Positions 17,430-26,798 of a stretch of 64,000 bases of DNA are shown piece after piece. This DNA is from Flavobacteriales bacterium (lineage in GTDB: Bacteria > Bacteroidota > Bacteroidia > Flavobacteriales_D > Sanyastnellaceae): NCBI GenBank assembly GCA_022447625.1, contig JAKVAX010000006.1, positions 124,001 through 188,000 on the forward strand. Direction: 5' to 3'. The notes under the pieces are model-generated. The model worked only from the letters and a program-made list of their open reading frames with translations. It had not been told where the DNA came from and made no database searches. The position numbers were made by a program, and so were the translations under genes. Positions within the stretch are counted from its first letter, which is position 1, and every line of letters begins with the position of its first letter.

Positions 17430-20400
17430 ATGACGTATACCAAGATCAACAACTACACTGGGTGGGGAATATGGCTGATAGCCACACTCACCTACCTTTC
17501 AACGATTGAACCAACTTCCAGCTTCTGGGATTGTGGAGAGTTCATCGCATCTGCATACAAACTTGAAGTAGGTCACCCGCCGGGTGCACCGTTCTTCATG
17601 ATGGTCGCGCGCTTCTTCTCGATGTTCGTGCCATCTGAGTATGCCGCAACAACGATTAACGTGATGAGCGCCTTGTGTTCCTCATTCACTATCCTCTTCT
17701 TATTCTGGAGTATTACCCACTTTGCCCGCAAAATTGCGAGCAGATCAGGTGAGCTAGATAGCGGAAAGATTATAGCTATCATGGCTTCGGGAGCAGTGGG
17801 TGCGCTGGCTTATACCTTCAGTGATTCCTTCTGGTTTAGTGCTGTAGAAGGTGAGGTTTACGCCATGTCATCGCTCTTTACAGCCGTTGTATTCTGGGCC
17901 ATTCTGAAATGGGAAAGCCTCGCTGATCGCGGAGGAGAATTGCGTTGGATTATCTTGATTGCCTACCTCATGGGACTATCCATCGGGGTCCACCTCTTGA
18001 ACCTTCTTGCGATTCCGGCGATAGCCTACGTATACTACTTCAAGCGCTACAAGCCGAACTTACCTGGAATCCTTCTGACAGGGGCCATTTCTATTGCCAT
18101 CCTTGGTTTCGTTCAATACGGGATCGTTCAAGGATTCATCAAGTTGGCGGCGAAGTTTGAACTCTTCTTCGTGAATGATCTAGGTATGGGCTTCAACACA
18201 GGAGTAGTCGTCTATGCCCTCCTTGTACTAGGAGTCATCGGAGCATTGATTTGGTTCTCACACAAGAAGAACTGGCGCGCGGTGAACGTAGGTGCTTTGA
18301 GTATCCTAGTGGTACTCATTGGGTACTCTACCTTCGCAATGATCGTTATCCGTTCATCGGCCAATCCACCGATGGATGAGAACAACCCTGAAAACCTATT
18401 TACGCTTCTATCTTACCTCAACCGTGAACAATACGGTGATCGTCCATTAGCTTCTGGTCAGTACTGGAACACGCCTACTGACCAGGAAGATCCATACAGC
18501 GATGGAAGTGCGACATGGGTAAAGAGTTACTCTGTGAAAGAGCAACGGGGAACACGCGAACAACGTGTGAAGTCATTTCGTTGGGAGTATGAAGCGGAGA
18601 AGTTCATGGCCGAAAATCAAGGCAAGTTCTTCATCGTGGAGGAATACGTTGATAGTGGTGAAAAGAAAGGGAGTATCCCGAATTACGACAATCGTTTTAC
18701 AACGATTTTCCCACGGATGTATAGTTCGCAAGCGAACCACGAACGTGAGTACAAGCAGTGGAGTAACTACAAGGATTGGAATGTCGAACGCGTTTATGAA
18801 TCACCGCTAGTGGAAGACTTCCGCATGAGCCGTGAAGAATTCGTATACCATATTGAAAAAGACATCCTAGGTGCTGGAATGGATCAGCGAAGTCTACAAC
18901 GCACCTTGACGAGACTCTTCGGTACCTATAAACTGAAAGCAAACGATATCGTTCAAGTTCGCGCAGCGAATGAACTCTTGATTTACAATGATCAAACGAA
19001 AGAGTTTGATCAGCTAGCAGTGCTTGATGATGAGCGTATGCTTCAAGCGGTATCGATGTACGTCGTTGATATTCTTTCTGAAAACGTGACCGTTGGACGC
19101 ACCTACGTAGAGCGTATGGAAGAAACAAAACGCCGCCTTGAACAGGAAGAACGTATGTCAATCATGCGTGCGAATGCGACGGGAAATCAAGATGATTACA
19201 CACGTGCACTACAGATTCGTTCGCAGCTAGATAGAATATACGGTGAGCTAACCCCAAGCTTCAGTGAAAACTGGCGATTCTTCATGGATTACCAAGTAAA
19301 CTGGATGTACTGGCGTTACTTCATGTGGAACTTCGCTGGAAAGCAAAATGACAATCAGGGGCATGGTTCATTCCTTGATGGTAATTGGTTGACAGGACTG
19401 GATTTCATCGACGAGCAACGTATCGGAAACCGCGATAATCTGCCAATGAATGCGCAGAACAACAAAGGTTTGAATAAGTTCTTTTTGTTCCCATTGATCC
19501 TCGGATTGATTGGATTGATTTTCCAATTGGTGAGATCTCCTAGAGAATTCTTGGTAGTAGCGCTTCTGTTCCTCATGACAGGGTTGGCGATTGTGATCTA
19601 CTTGAACCAGTACCCATTACAACCACGTGAGCGTGACTACGCTTATGTAGGTTCCTTCTATGCCTTCGCCATGTGGATAGGTATGGGAGTCTACGGACTG
19701 TACTGGGCTGCTCGCGCGATGAAGTGGAAAGACCTTGGCGTAGTAGCAGGAATGTCTATTGGGGCAGGCTTGGTATTCTATACCATCGAAAACATCTCAG
19801 GTGGAGATAACGCATTCTCTTACTGTGTGCTTTACATGAGTGCAATCGCTGTTGCCTTGCTCGCAATATCTATGTTGCTCCAAACCATTGCAACCAGCAA
19901 TTTCGTCAGGGCAGCCGCTCCGGCAGTGTTATGTTTGATCGTACCGCTAGTGATGGCTGCTGATGGATGGGATGATCACTCTCGTGCGAAACGTGAGACG
20001 GGAGTAGATTTTGCGAAGAATTACCTCGATTCACTCGAGCCGAATGCCATCATATTTACCAACGGAGATAACGACACTTTCCCACTTTGGTATGTACAAG
20101 AGGTGGAAGGTTACCGAACGGATGTTCGTATCGTCAACTTGAGTCTTCTGAATACTGATTGGTATGTTGACCAGATGAAGCGCAAGGCGTACGAGTCAGA
20201 CCCAGTTCAGATCTACATGGAGGAAGAGAAGTACCGTCAGGGTACCCGTGATATCGTACTCTTGGAAGATCCAGCGAACCCGTCAAATCCCTACGTTGAC
20301 GTAGAAAGCGCAATGCGTATTTCACTTGATGACAGTAAAATGGTTGACTATGGTGAAGGAAGAGGCTATAACTACCTCCCATCACACAGCTTCCGAATGG

Positions 20401-21311
20401 AAGTAGATTCAGCGGCTGTTATGAACGCGGGTGTGGTAGGTCCGGATGAAGCAGATAGGATTGTAGATGCCATCGAATGGACAATCGCAGATCAGCGAGG
20501 GCGACCAAAGCCATACATCTTAAAGAACCACTACATGGTGATGGAGTTGATCCGAAACAATGACTGGACGCGTCCAATTTACTTCGCGGTTACTACTGGT
20601 CCTGACTCATACGTAGGTCTGCAAGATTATTTCAGACTAGAAGGATTGGCTTACCGTTTGGTTCCGATCAAATATCCCAAGAGCCAAAACCCGAACGTTC
20701 TTGGTGGATTCGCTGCGGACAAGATGTACGATCTTGTAATGAACGAATTCCAATGGGGTAACATGGATGATACAACGGGCATCTACATGGATGAGAACAA
20801 CCGTCGTATGACCACAAATCTTCGTCTTCAGCTGACGAATTTGGCGGAAGAGTTGATGATTCGTTCAGAAGATGATCGGGCGTTGAACGTATTGAATAAG
20901 CTTCTGACGGTTACGCCAGAAAAGAACGTGGAATACGACCGCGTACTTCTTCCAGTGGCTGAGGCATTGATCAACTTATCTGGTGAGCCAGATTCATTAC
21001 GCCAGTCGAACCTGTCAGCTGAAGAGCGTGCTCAAGCCAAAGAATTGGCTACGGGATTGAGTGATCGACTATTTACTGTCTTCGAAAGTGAGATTGAATA
21101 CTTCTTGAGTCTAGACGGACGTTACTTCGACCAAGTGACAGAAGACTTGAGCATTCTTTATCAAGTGAATGCACGAATTCTAAGCGAAATGGAAAGAGAG
21201 CATCCTGACGACCCATTGAGCATTGAACTTTCGGAAAGACTCGGCGAAATCGAAAAAGCCATTGACCGAAAAGAACAAGAATTGAAAGACTTAGGAACGG
21301 TAAGTTTCTAA
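17430..21311 (+). CDS. Glycosyltransferase family 117 / DUF2723 membrane protein
   Basis: A 1293-residue polytopic membrane protein of the DUF2723/GT117 family, relatives of TMEM260 that are linked to protein O-mannosylation. The N-terminus TIEPTSSFWDCGEFIA and GHPPGAPFFMMVARFF carry the acidic and His-Pro-Pro-Gly-Ala motifs of the family. About ten membrane spans occur in residues 10-310 and again in 680-870, followed by a soluble region with FTNGDNDTFPLWYVQEVEG and a C-terminal helical tail after about 1100. The ATG at 17430 is preferred over an in-frame TTG at 17403. In Bacteroidota such enzymes may glycosylate exported proteins; that role is inferred. Confidence 0.88.
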   Translation: MTYTKINNYTGWGIWLIATLTYLSTIEPTSSFWDCGEFIASAYKLEVGHPPGAPFFMMVARFFSMFVPSEYAATTINVMSALCSSFTILFLFWSITHFARKIASRSGELDSGKIIAIMASGAVGALAYTFSDSFWFSAVEGEVYAMSSLFTAVVFWAILKWESLADRGGELRWIILIAYLMGLSIGVHLLNLLAIPAIAYVYYFKRYKPNLPGILLTGAISIAILGFVQYGIVQGFIKLAAKFELFFVNDLGMGFNTGVVVYALLVLGVIGALIWFSHKKNWRAVNVGALSILVVLIGYSTFAMIVIRSSANPPMDENNPENLFTLLSYLNREQYGDRPLASGQYWNTPTDQEDPYSDGSATWVKSYSVKEQRGTREQRVKSFRWEYEAEKFMAENQGKFFIVEEYVDSGEKKGSIPNYDNRFTTIFPRMYSSQANHEREYKQWSNYKDWNVERVYESPLVEDFRMSREEFVYHIEKDILGAGMDQRSLQRTLTRLFGTYKLKANDIVQVRAANELLIYNDQTKEFDQLAVLDDERMLQAVSMYVVDILSENVTVGRTYVERMEETKRRLEQEERMSIMRANATGNQDDYTRALQIRSQLDRIYGELTPSFSENWRFFMDYQVNWMYWRYFMWNFAGKQNDNQGHGSFLDGNWLTGLDFIDEQRIGNRDNLPMNAQNNKGLNKFFLFPLILGLIGLIFQLVRSPREFLVVALLFLMTGLAIVIYLNQYPLQPRERDYAYVGSFYAFAMWIGMGVYGLYWAARAMKWKDLGVVAGMSIGAGLVFYTIENISGGDNAFSYCVLYMSAIAVALLAISMLLQTIATSNFVRAAAPAVLCLIVPLVMAADGWDDHSRAKRETGVDFAKNYLDSLEPNAIIFTNGDNDTFPLWYVQEVEGYRTDVRIVNLSLLNTDWYVDQMKRKAYESDPVQIYMEEEKYRQGTRDIVLLEDPANPSNPYVDVESAMRISLDDSKMVDYGEGRGYNYLPSHSFRMEVDSAAVMNAGVVGPDEADRIVDAIEWTIADQRGRPKPYILKNHYMVMELIRNNDWTRPIYFAVTTGPDSYVGLQDYFRLEGLAYRLVPIKYPKSQNPNVLGGFAADKMYDLVMNEFQWGNMDDTTGIYMDENNRRMTTNLRLQLTNLAEELMIRSEDDRALNVLNKLLTVTPEKNVEYDRVLLPVAEALINLSGEPDSLRQSNLSAEERAQAKELATGLSDRLFTVFESEIEYFLSLDGRYFDQVTEDLSILYQVNARILSEMEREHPDDPLSIELSERLGEIEKAIDRKEQELKDLGTVSF

Positions 21312-21346
21312 ACTAAGAAAGCCGGCTTTAGCCGGCTTTCTTAGTT
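21311..21346. terminator. Perfect 16-base inverted repeat, bidirectional terminator candidate
   Basis: AACTAAGAAAGCCGGC (21311-21326) and its exact complement at 21331-21346 flank a TTTA loop. It sits at the stop of the GT117 gene and 45 bases beyond the stop of the small minus-strand gene, so it can serve both converging genes. The T run is short. Confidence 0.75.
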
Positions 21347-21390
21347 CTTAAATGCTCTAAACGTTTGGTGTAAAGCGGTCGTGTAGTTTG

Positions 21391-21537
21391 TTAGCTGTTA
21401 ATAGTTACTTCTTTGTATCCACGAGGAAAGCGAGCTCTACTTCGCACCTCTTTGTGATACTTCTCCCACAACGGACCACTGAAGTCGTAAGGATCACGCT
21501 CCTTACCGTGCTCTTGGTATTGGCTGTTTTGATTCAT
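21391..21537 (-). CDS. Small hypothetical protein, 48 residues
   Basis: A complete 48-codon frame, ATG to TAA on the minus strand. It is highly polar and basic: it starts MNQNSQYQEHGKERDPYDFS, has the central WEKYHKEVRSRARFPRGYKE and ends VTINS. No transmembrane segment or signal peptide. The amphipathic composition with a W/Y/F set and RFPRGYKE reads like a real small protein rather than a chance frame, but I do not recognise the family. It converges with the GT117 gene across a shared 16-base inverted repeat and diverges from the response regulator. Confidence 0.6.
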   Translation of the reverse strand: MNQNSQYQEHGKERDPYDFSGPLWEKYHKEVRSRARFPRGYKEVTINS

Positions 21538-21752
21538 AAGTCTTGAAGTTGAAGTGTTTCATTAGTAACACTTACACATGTATCAAATGGTTGCACTACC
21601 GTTACAAAGGTTGGTGATTTTGATGTAGATTAAGCCTCGCTAACATTATTGCATCGTAGGGCTAATCTGACATTCTATAAGGGATACGTTCTTACCCACG
21701 CCTTAAATCATGCGTGTACATTTGAGACTGTATTCCCAAGAGAAGACAACTA

Positions 21753-23096
21753 ATGGCACAACCATTCAACATATTTATTGTCGAAGACGACCTCTGGTAC
21801 GGGGAAGTTCTGGAGTATTTGCTCAAGCTGAATCCAGAATACAATGTAGAGAAGTTCACTTCAGGTAAAGACTGTATCAAGAATCTGCACAAACGTCCGT
21901 CGTTGGTGACACTTGATTATTCTCTTGATGATATGACCGGTATTGAAGTAATGCGTCAAATCAAGCAGTTTGATGCAGAAATCCCTGTGGTAGTGATCTC
22001 AGGTCAGGAGGATGTCTCAACAGCCGTAAACCTCCTTCGTGAAGGGGCTTATGATTACATCGTGAAGGATGACGACGCAAAAGATCGTCTGTGGAATGTT
22101 GTCAAGAATATCCGCGAGAAGAAAGATCTACAAGCTGAGCTTGAAGGACTTCGAGAGGAGATCGGTGCGCGTTATGATTTTGCCAATCTTATTGGTACCA
22201 GCCAGCCAATCCAGAAAGTGAAGAAGCTGATGGAGAAGGCGGTGAATACCAACATTACTGTTTCCATCAATGGAGAAACAGGTACAGGTAAGGAAGTTGT
22301 TGCCAAGGGAATCCACTACAATTCAACGCGGAAGAAGAAGCCATTTATTGCGGTAAACGTAGCAGCCATTCCTTCAGAGTTGATTGAAAGTGAACTCTTC
22401 GGGTATGAGAAAGGTGCCTTCACCGGTGCTGAAACTGCGCGTAAAGGAAAGTTTGAAGAAGCTGATGATGGTACACTCTTCCTAGATGAGATTGGTGAGA
22501 TGGATCCAGCAATGCAGAGTAAACTACTGCGGGCAATACAGGAAAAAGAGATTACCCGAATTGGTGGTAATGCAACGAAAAAAGTGAACGTTCGCTTGAT
22601 TGTTGCAACACATAAAAATCTCTCTGAAGAGGTGGAGAACGGAAATTTTAGGGAAGACCTTTACTATCGCTTATTAGGTCTCCCAATTATTCTTCCTCCG
22701 CTCCGTGAGCGAGGAAATGATATTCTCATGCTTGCCCGATTCTTTGTGGATGCATTTAGTAAAGACAATGGATTAGGCAACGTGGAGATCACAGAAGAAG
22801 CACGTCAGAAGTTGTTGAAGTATCCCTTCCCGGGGAACGTTCGTGAGCTGAAGGCATTGATGGAGCTGGCTGCAGTGATGTCAAGCAATGGAGTCATCGA
22901 ATCTGACGATATCACATTCACCTCTACCCGAGGAATTTCCGGATTACTTTCTGAAGAACGTTCCTTGAGAGAATACACCACGAGTATTATCAAGCACTTT
23001 TTAGACAAATATGACAACAACGTTTTGCTCGTTGCTCGGAAGCTAGATATCGGTAAATCCACGATTTACCGAATGCTGAAGAATGAGGAGATCTGA
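21753..23096 (+). CDS. Sigma-54-dependent response regulator (NtrC family)
   Basis: A 447-residue transcription activator. Residues 5-125 are a receiver domain with the acidic pocket VEDD and phospho-acceptor Asp55 (TLDYS). The AAA+ domain has Walker A GETGTGKE near 173 and the sigma-54 contact loop GAFTGA at 221-226, then DGTLFLDEIGEM as Walker B. The C-terminus (LLVARKLDIGKSTIYRML) is a Fis-type helix-turn-helix. It should activate RNA polymerase with sigma-54 after phosphorylation. It is directly followed by a FIST sensor and a hybrid kinase, its likely upstream partners. No -24/-12 site was identified in this window. Confidence 0.94.
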   Translation: MAQPFNIFIVEDDLWYGEVLEYLLKLNPEYNVEKFTSGKDCIKNLHKRPSLVTLDYSLDDMTGIEVMRQIKQFDAEIPVVVISGQEDVSTAVNLLREGAYDYIVKDDDAKDRLWNVVKNIREKKDLQAELEGLREEIGARYDFANLIGTSQPIQKVKKLMEKAVNTNITVSINGETGTGKEVVAKGIHYNSTRKKKPFIAVNVAAIPSELIESELFGYEKGAFTGAETARKGKFEEADDGTLFLDEIGEMDPAMQSKLLRAIQEKEITRIGGNATKKVNVRLIVATHKNLSEEVENGNFREDLYYRLLGLPIILPPLRERGNDILMLARFFVDAFSKDNGLGNVEITEEARQKLLKYPFPGNVRELKALMELAAVMSSNGVIESDDITFTSTRGISGLLSEERSLREYTTSIIKHFLDKYDNNVLLVARKLDIGKSTIYRMLKNEEI

Positions 23097-23109
23097 AAAA
23101 CCACTGACT

Positions 23110-24240
23110 ATGAATGTTTCTCAAATGAGATGGTCGGCATCCGGTGGATGGACGACCCCAGACGGATCCGCTCCAAACCCACAGCTGGTCTTAGCCTTCG
23201 GAGGGATTGATGTAGTGTTCGAAAACACGCATTATGAGCATCTTCGATCTAATTTTCCTGAGGCAAACATCGTAATGGCTTCCACTGCGGGAGAAATTGA
23301 CAACGATGAGGTAAACGATGAAACCATCATCGCAAACCTCCTTCAGTTTGACAGCACTGAGATCGTCGCACACATGCTACCAGTAGATGTTGCTTCTGAC
23401 AGCCGTGAACTCGGACAAAACCTCGGACAACAGTTTGATACGACCGACCTGCGTCATGTATTGGTGATTTCCGACGGTTCGAAGGTAAACGGTGATCAGC
23501 TGGTAGCTGGTTTGAATGCTAGCCTTCCTGAAGGTGTACTTGTGACTGGTGGTCTTGCAGCAGATGCAGGTCGATTCACAAAGACTTTCGTTGGTCTAAA
23601 TGGTACTCCTGAATCAGGAAATGTCGTTGTCATCGGTTTCTATGGAAGTAGAATCAAAATCGGACATGGTTCGATGGGGGGGTGGGACGAATTCGGTCCG
23701 GTCCGTAGCATTACCAAGTCAGAAGGTAACGTACTTCATGAGCTTGACGGAAGGCCAGCGTTGGAAATCTACAAGGATTACCTTGGAGATAAAGCGAAAG
23801 ACCTTCCAGGAGCAGCGCTGCTATTCCCATTGAACATTTATGTGGAAGGGGATGTCACTCTGGTGCGAACGATTCTAAGTATCGACGATGAAACAGGAAC
23901 CATGACATTTGCCGGAGACATTCCTGAAGGTAATCAAGCGCGTTTTATGATGGCGAACTTCGACCGATTGGTGGAAGGAGCAGAAAAGGCAGCACAATTC
24001 GGACTACAGTCGATTGACGGAGAAAGCCCTGATTTCGTACTAATGATTAGCTGTGTAGGACGAAAAATGGTGCTTGGTCATCGCGTAGAAGATGAAGTGG
24101 AAGCAGTATGCGATTTCTTCGGTGAGAAGCCATGCTACTCAGGATTCTACAGCAATGGAGAGATTACTCCAGTTAATGGTAAAGTAGAGTGTTCTCTGCA
24201 CAACCAGACGATGACAATCACGACATATAGAGAAGAATAA
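23110..24240 (+). CDS. FIST-domain sensory protein
   Basis: A 376-residue cytoplasmic protein consisting of FIST N and FIST C domains, a ligand-sensing module usually fused to or encoded beside signalling enzymes and proposed to bind small molecules such as amino acids. ASTAGEIDNDEVNDETI, LVTGGLAADAGRF and SCVGRKMVLG match conserved FIST segments. An upstream ATG at 23083 would overlap the response regulator; ATG at 23110 starts nearer the homology. The TAA stop at 24238-24240 is immediately followed, in the same frame, by the TTG start of the kinase. It probably supplies the signal input that the kinase lacks. Confidence 0.88.
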   Translation: MNVSQMRWSASGGWTTPDGSAPNPQLVLAFGGIDVVFENTHYEHLRSNFPEANIVMASTAGEIDNDEVNDETIIANLLQFDSTEIVAHMLPVDVASDSRELGQNLGQQFDTTDLRHVLVISDGSKVNGDQLVAGLNASLPEGVLVTGGLAADAGRFTKTFVGLNGTPESGNVVVIGFYGSRIKIGHGSMGGWDEFGPVRSITKSEGNVLHELDGRPALEIYKDYLGDKAKDLPGAALLFPLNIYVEGDVTLVRTILSIDDETGTMTFAGDIPEGNQARFMMANFDRLVEGAEKAAQFGLQSIDGESPDFVLMISCVGRKMVLGHRVEDEVEAVCDFFGEKPCYSGFYSNGEITPVNGKVECSLHNQTMTITTYREE

Positions 24241-26445
24241 TTGATCGTCAATAAGGGACAATATAGCCGATTACTTTCCCGTCAATTGAGGAAGCATTTC
24301 GGGTCGTTGGAGAACGTTCCGCTCGACCTGCTGCCTTTCCTTGATGTGGTGGAAAGCTCATACGCTCACTTTGAAGAGAACTATTCTTTGCTTCAACACG
24401 CGACCGAGGTCAGTTCTCGTGAGTTGACCGAGATCAACAGTGAGCTCCGTAAACAAACTATGCAGGCACAGCTGGTGTTGGATGCATTGAAGTTTTCCAT
24501 CAATGATCTCAGCGGGGGTAATGAAGACCTCGATAGCGAAGATGTATTGAGCGTGATCGACGTGCTACGTGCTGAAATCACCAGGCGTAAAAATGCCGAG
24601 CAGCAGATTGCCCTGAGTGAACATAAGTACCGAGGAATTATTGAAAACCTCTCTCTCGGTTTGATTGAAACTGACAACGAAGATCGCATTACCAAGGTAT
24701 ATGACCAGTTCGTTGAAATGATCGGTTACGAAGCAGATGAACTCTTAGGTCAAAGGGTATTTGAGTTATTCGTTCCGAAAGAGGAGCAAGAGAAGTTCAA
24801 TCAGCAGATGTCAAACCGAAAAGAAGGGGTGGCAGGTGCTTACGAAGCAAAGCTTGTTCGGAAGGATGGAAAAGAAATCTGGGTGATTATCTCGGCAGCA
24901 CCAATCGTTTCTACGGAAGGTGAAGTAGTAGGGTCTATAGGACTACATTTTGATATTTCAGAACGCAAGCAGATGGAAGAAGCCCTAATCACTGCCCGTG
25001 AAGATGCTGAAGCTGCACTTGCATCCCGAGATCAGTTCTTGGCGAATATCAGTCACGAAATTCGTACTCCAATGAATGCCATTATGGGTATGGCCGGTCT
25101 CCTTGGTAAAGCTTCCTTGAATATCGAGGAACGCAAGTACCAGGAAGCTATCGTGACCTCAGCTAAGAACCTTCTGGTTATAATTAACGACGTACTTGAT
25201 GTCTCTAAACTGAACTCTGGCAAATTCGTCCTGGAGTCAGTTCGGTTCGATTTCAATAAGACTGTTAGTGACACCGTGAAGGCTCTGGAACAGACGGCCG
25301 CGGTGAAAGATATCTATATCAAAGCGGAAATTGACCCTGCCATCAACCAATGGCGTATGGGTGATCATGTGCGTTTGGCTCAGGTGGTTACAAACCTCGC
25401 CGGAAATGCCATCAAATTTACCGAGGATGGGGGGGTGACCATTAAGATCACCGAACCATCTAAAGAACGACTTCGAGTTGAAGTGATTGATACCGGAGTG
25501 GGCATCGCTAAAGACAAACTAGGGTCAATCTTCGAAGATTTCACGCAGGAAGATGATAAGGTGACGCGTAAATATGGAGGTACCGGACTCGGTCTTTCCA
25601 TCTGTCGTCAATTAGTAGATTTATTCGGTGGTGAAATTGGCGTTGATTCAGAGAAAGGAAAAGGGTCGAACTTCTGGTTTGAAATTCCACTCGAAATTGG
25701 GAATGAGGTTAAGAAAGTGGCGAAAGCAACAATTGAGCAATTAGACGGAGTGCGCGTGCTTCTTGTCGAAGACAACGAAATGAACAGGTTCCTAGCCCGC
25801 ACTATTCTGAATAGATGGGGGGTGATCCTTACCGAAGCTGTCAATGGTTTCGAAGCGGTTGAGGCGCTTAAGAATGACTTCTTCGATGTGGTCTTGATGG
25901 ACCTTCAAATGCCTGAATGTGACGGTATGACAGCCACGAAGTTGATTCGCGAAGAACTCCGTCAAATGGTGCCAATAATCGCTCTAACTGCCAATGCCTT
26001 GGCAGGTGAACGTCAGCGATGCCTTGACGCCGGAATGAGTGGTTACCTATCGAAGCCTTTTGCTCCAGAATCACTCAATCAGACCATTCGCCATGCCATT
26101 TCAAATGAAGATCTCGTTGAGATTGATCAAGAGTCCGGGTTGTCAAAACTACGCGAGCAAATGTACGGTGACTTCGCACCTTTCCTTGAAGTAGTGAATG
26201 ACAGTTTGAAGTCACACGAAGAAAGGATTGACCAAGCTGTCAAGGCTGAAGATTGGGAAAGACTCGCTGAATTAGCGCATTCGGTACGTCCAACACTCAG
26301 TATTGTAGGAGCGTCTAATCTGGCGAAGACTCTAGCACACGTTGAACATGCCGTAAGCCATGAGCGTTACGAGATGTTAGAGCTTCAAGGAAAAGAGTTG
26401 CTGAATCGCTACAAGGAACTCTTAGAGAGAATCCCAAAAGAGTAA
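24241..26445 (+). CDS. PAS hybrid histidine kinase with receiver and HPt domains
   Basis: A 734-residue soluble kinase; no membrane span is seen. Order: N-terminal helical region with a coiled coil (about 40-125), PAS domain (about 128-245), HisKA with His272 in NISHEIRTPMNA, HATPase with GGTGLGLSICRQL near 445, receiver with Asp554 (VLMDLQMPE), and a C-terminal HPt-like domain with His680 (LAHSVRPTL). The start is TTG at 24241, right after the FIST stop codon in the same frame; the next ATG is 74 residues in, so TTG is favoured. Phosphate could pass His272-Asp554-His680 and on to Asp55 of the upstream NtrC-type regulator. Confidence 0.9.
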   Translation: MIVNKGQYSRLLSRQLRKHFGSLENVPLDLLPFLDVVESSYAHFEENYSLLQHATEVSSRELTEINSELRKQTMQAQLVLDALKFSINDLSGGNEDLDSEDVLSVIDVLRAEITRRKNAEQQIALSEHKYRGIIENLSLGLIETDNEDRITKVYDQFVEMIGYEADELLGQRVFELFVPKEEQEKFNQQMSNRKEGVAGAYEAKLVRKDGKEIWVIISAAPIVSTEGEVVGSIGLHFDISERKQMEEALITAREDAEAALASRDQFLANISHEIRTPMNAIMGMAGLLGKASLNIEERKYQEAIVTSAKNLLVIINDVLDVSKLNSGKFVLESVRFDFNKTVSDTVKALEQTAAVKDIYIKAEIDPAINQWRMGDHVRLAQVVTNLAGNAIKFTEDGGVTIKITEPSKERLRVEVIDTGVGIAKDKLGSIFEDFTQEDDKVTRKYGGTGLGLSICRQLVDLFGGEIGVDSEKGKGSNFWFEIPLEIGNEVKKVAKATIEQLDGVRVLLVEDNEMNRFLARTILNRWGVILTEAVNGFEAVEALKNDFFDVVLMDLQMPECDGMTATKLIREELRQMVPIIALTANALAGERQRCLDAGMSGYLSKPFAPESLNQTIRHAISNEDLVEIDQESGLSKLREQMYGDFAPFLEVVNDSLKSHEERIDQAVKAEDWERLAELAHSVRPTLSIVGASNLAKTLAHVEHAVSHERYEMLELQGKELLNRYKELLERIPKE

Positions 26446-26745
26446 TTACTTCTCTGAACGAACCAAACGCAAGGTCTGCACCTGGTTCTCTCCAATAAGA
26501 TGTACAAAGTAGATTCCTTCTGGAATCATCGTAAGATCCACGTCTTGATGGCGTGATTTACCCATTTCAATAAGCACCTTTCCTTGCATGTCTAAGATAC
26601 GTAGTTCTACAGGCACAGAAGTGCTGATTTCACAATAGTTTCTGGCAGGATTCGGAGAGATCATCGCATTCAATGATACATCTTGACTCAACCCAATCAC
26701 TGGGATAGAAAGCAAAAACAGACTGGTGAAAATGAGTTTACGCAT
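26446..26745 (-). CDS. 99-residue protein made of a signal peptide and a T9SS sorting domain
   Basis: Signal peptide MRKLIFTSLFLLSIPVIGLSQ is followed almost directly by a T9SS type A sorting domain: MISPNPARNYCEISTS, then ILDMQGKVLIEMG, then IPEGIYFVHLIG and QTLRLVRSEK. There is no room for a cargo domain. It could be a minimal surface-anchored peptide or a remnant of a longer cargo protein; the intact start and stop favour a working gene. Its TAA abuts the TAA of the kinase gene (TAATTA at 26443-26448). It diverges from wecB across only 53 bases. Confidence 0.8.
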   Translation of the reverse strand: MRKLIFTSLFLLSIPVIGLSQDVSLNAMISPNPARNYCEISTSVPVELRILDMQGKVLIEMGKSRHQDVDLTMIPEGIYFVHLIGENQVQTLRLVRSEK

Positions 26746-26786
26746 GTTTCATTATACGGAACCTGCGTAAAAGAGTTCCCTTTGAC

Positions 26787-26794
26787 TACTTTCG
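26787..26794 (+). promoter_or_regulatory. -7 box next to the wecB start
   Basis: TACTTTCG (TAnnTTCG variant) ends 4 bases before the GTG at 26799, a near-leaderless arrangement. Confidence 0.5.
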
Positions 26795-26798
26795 CACC

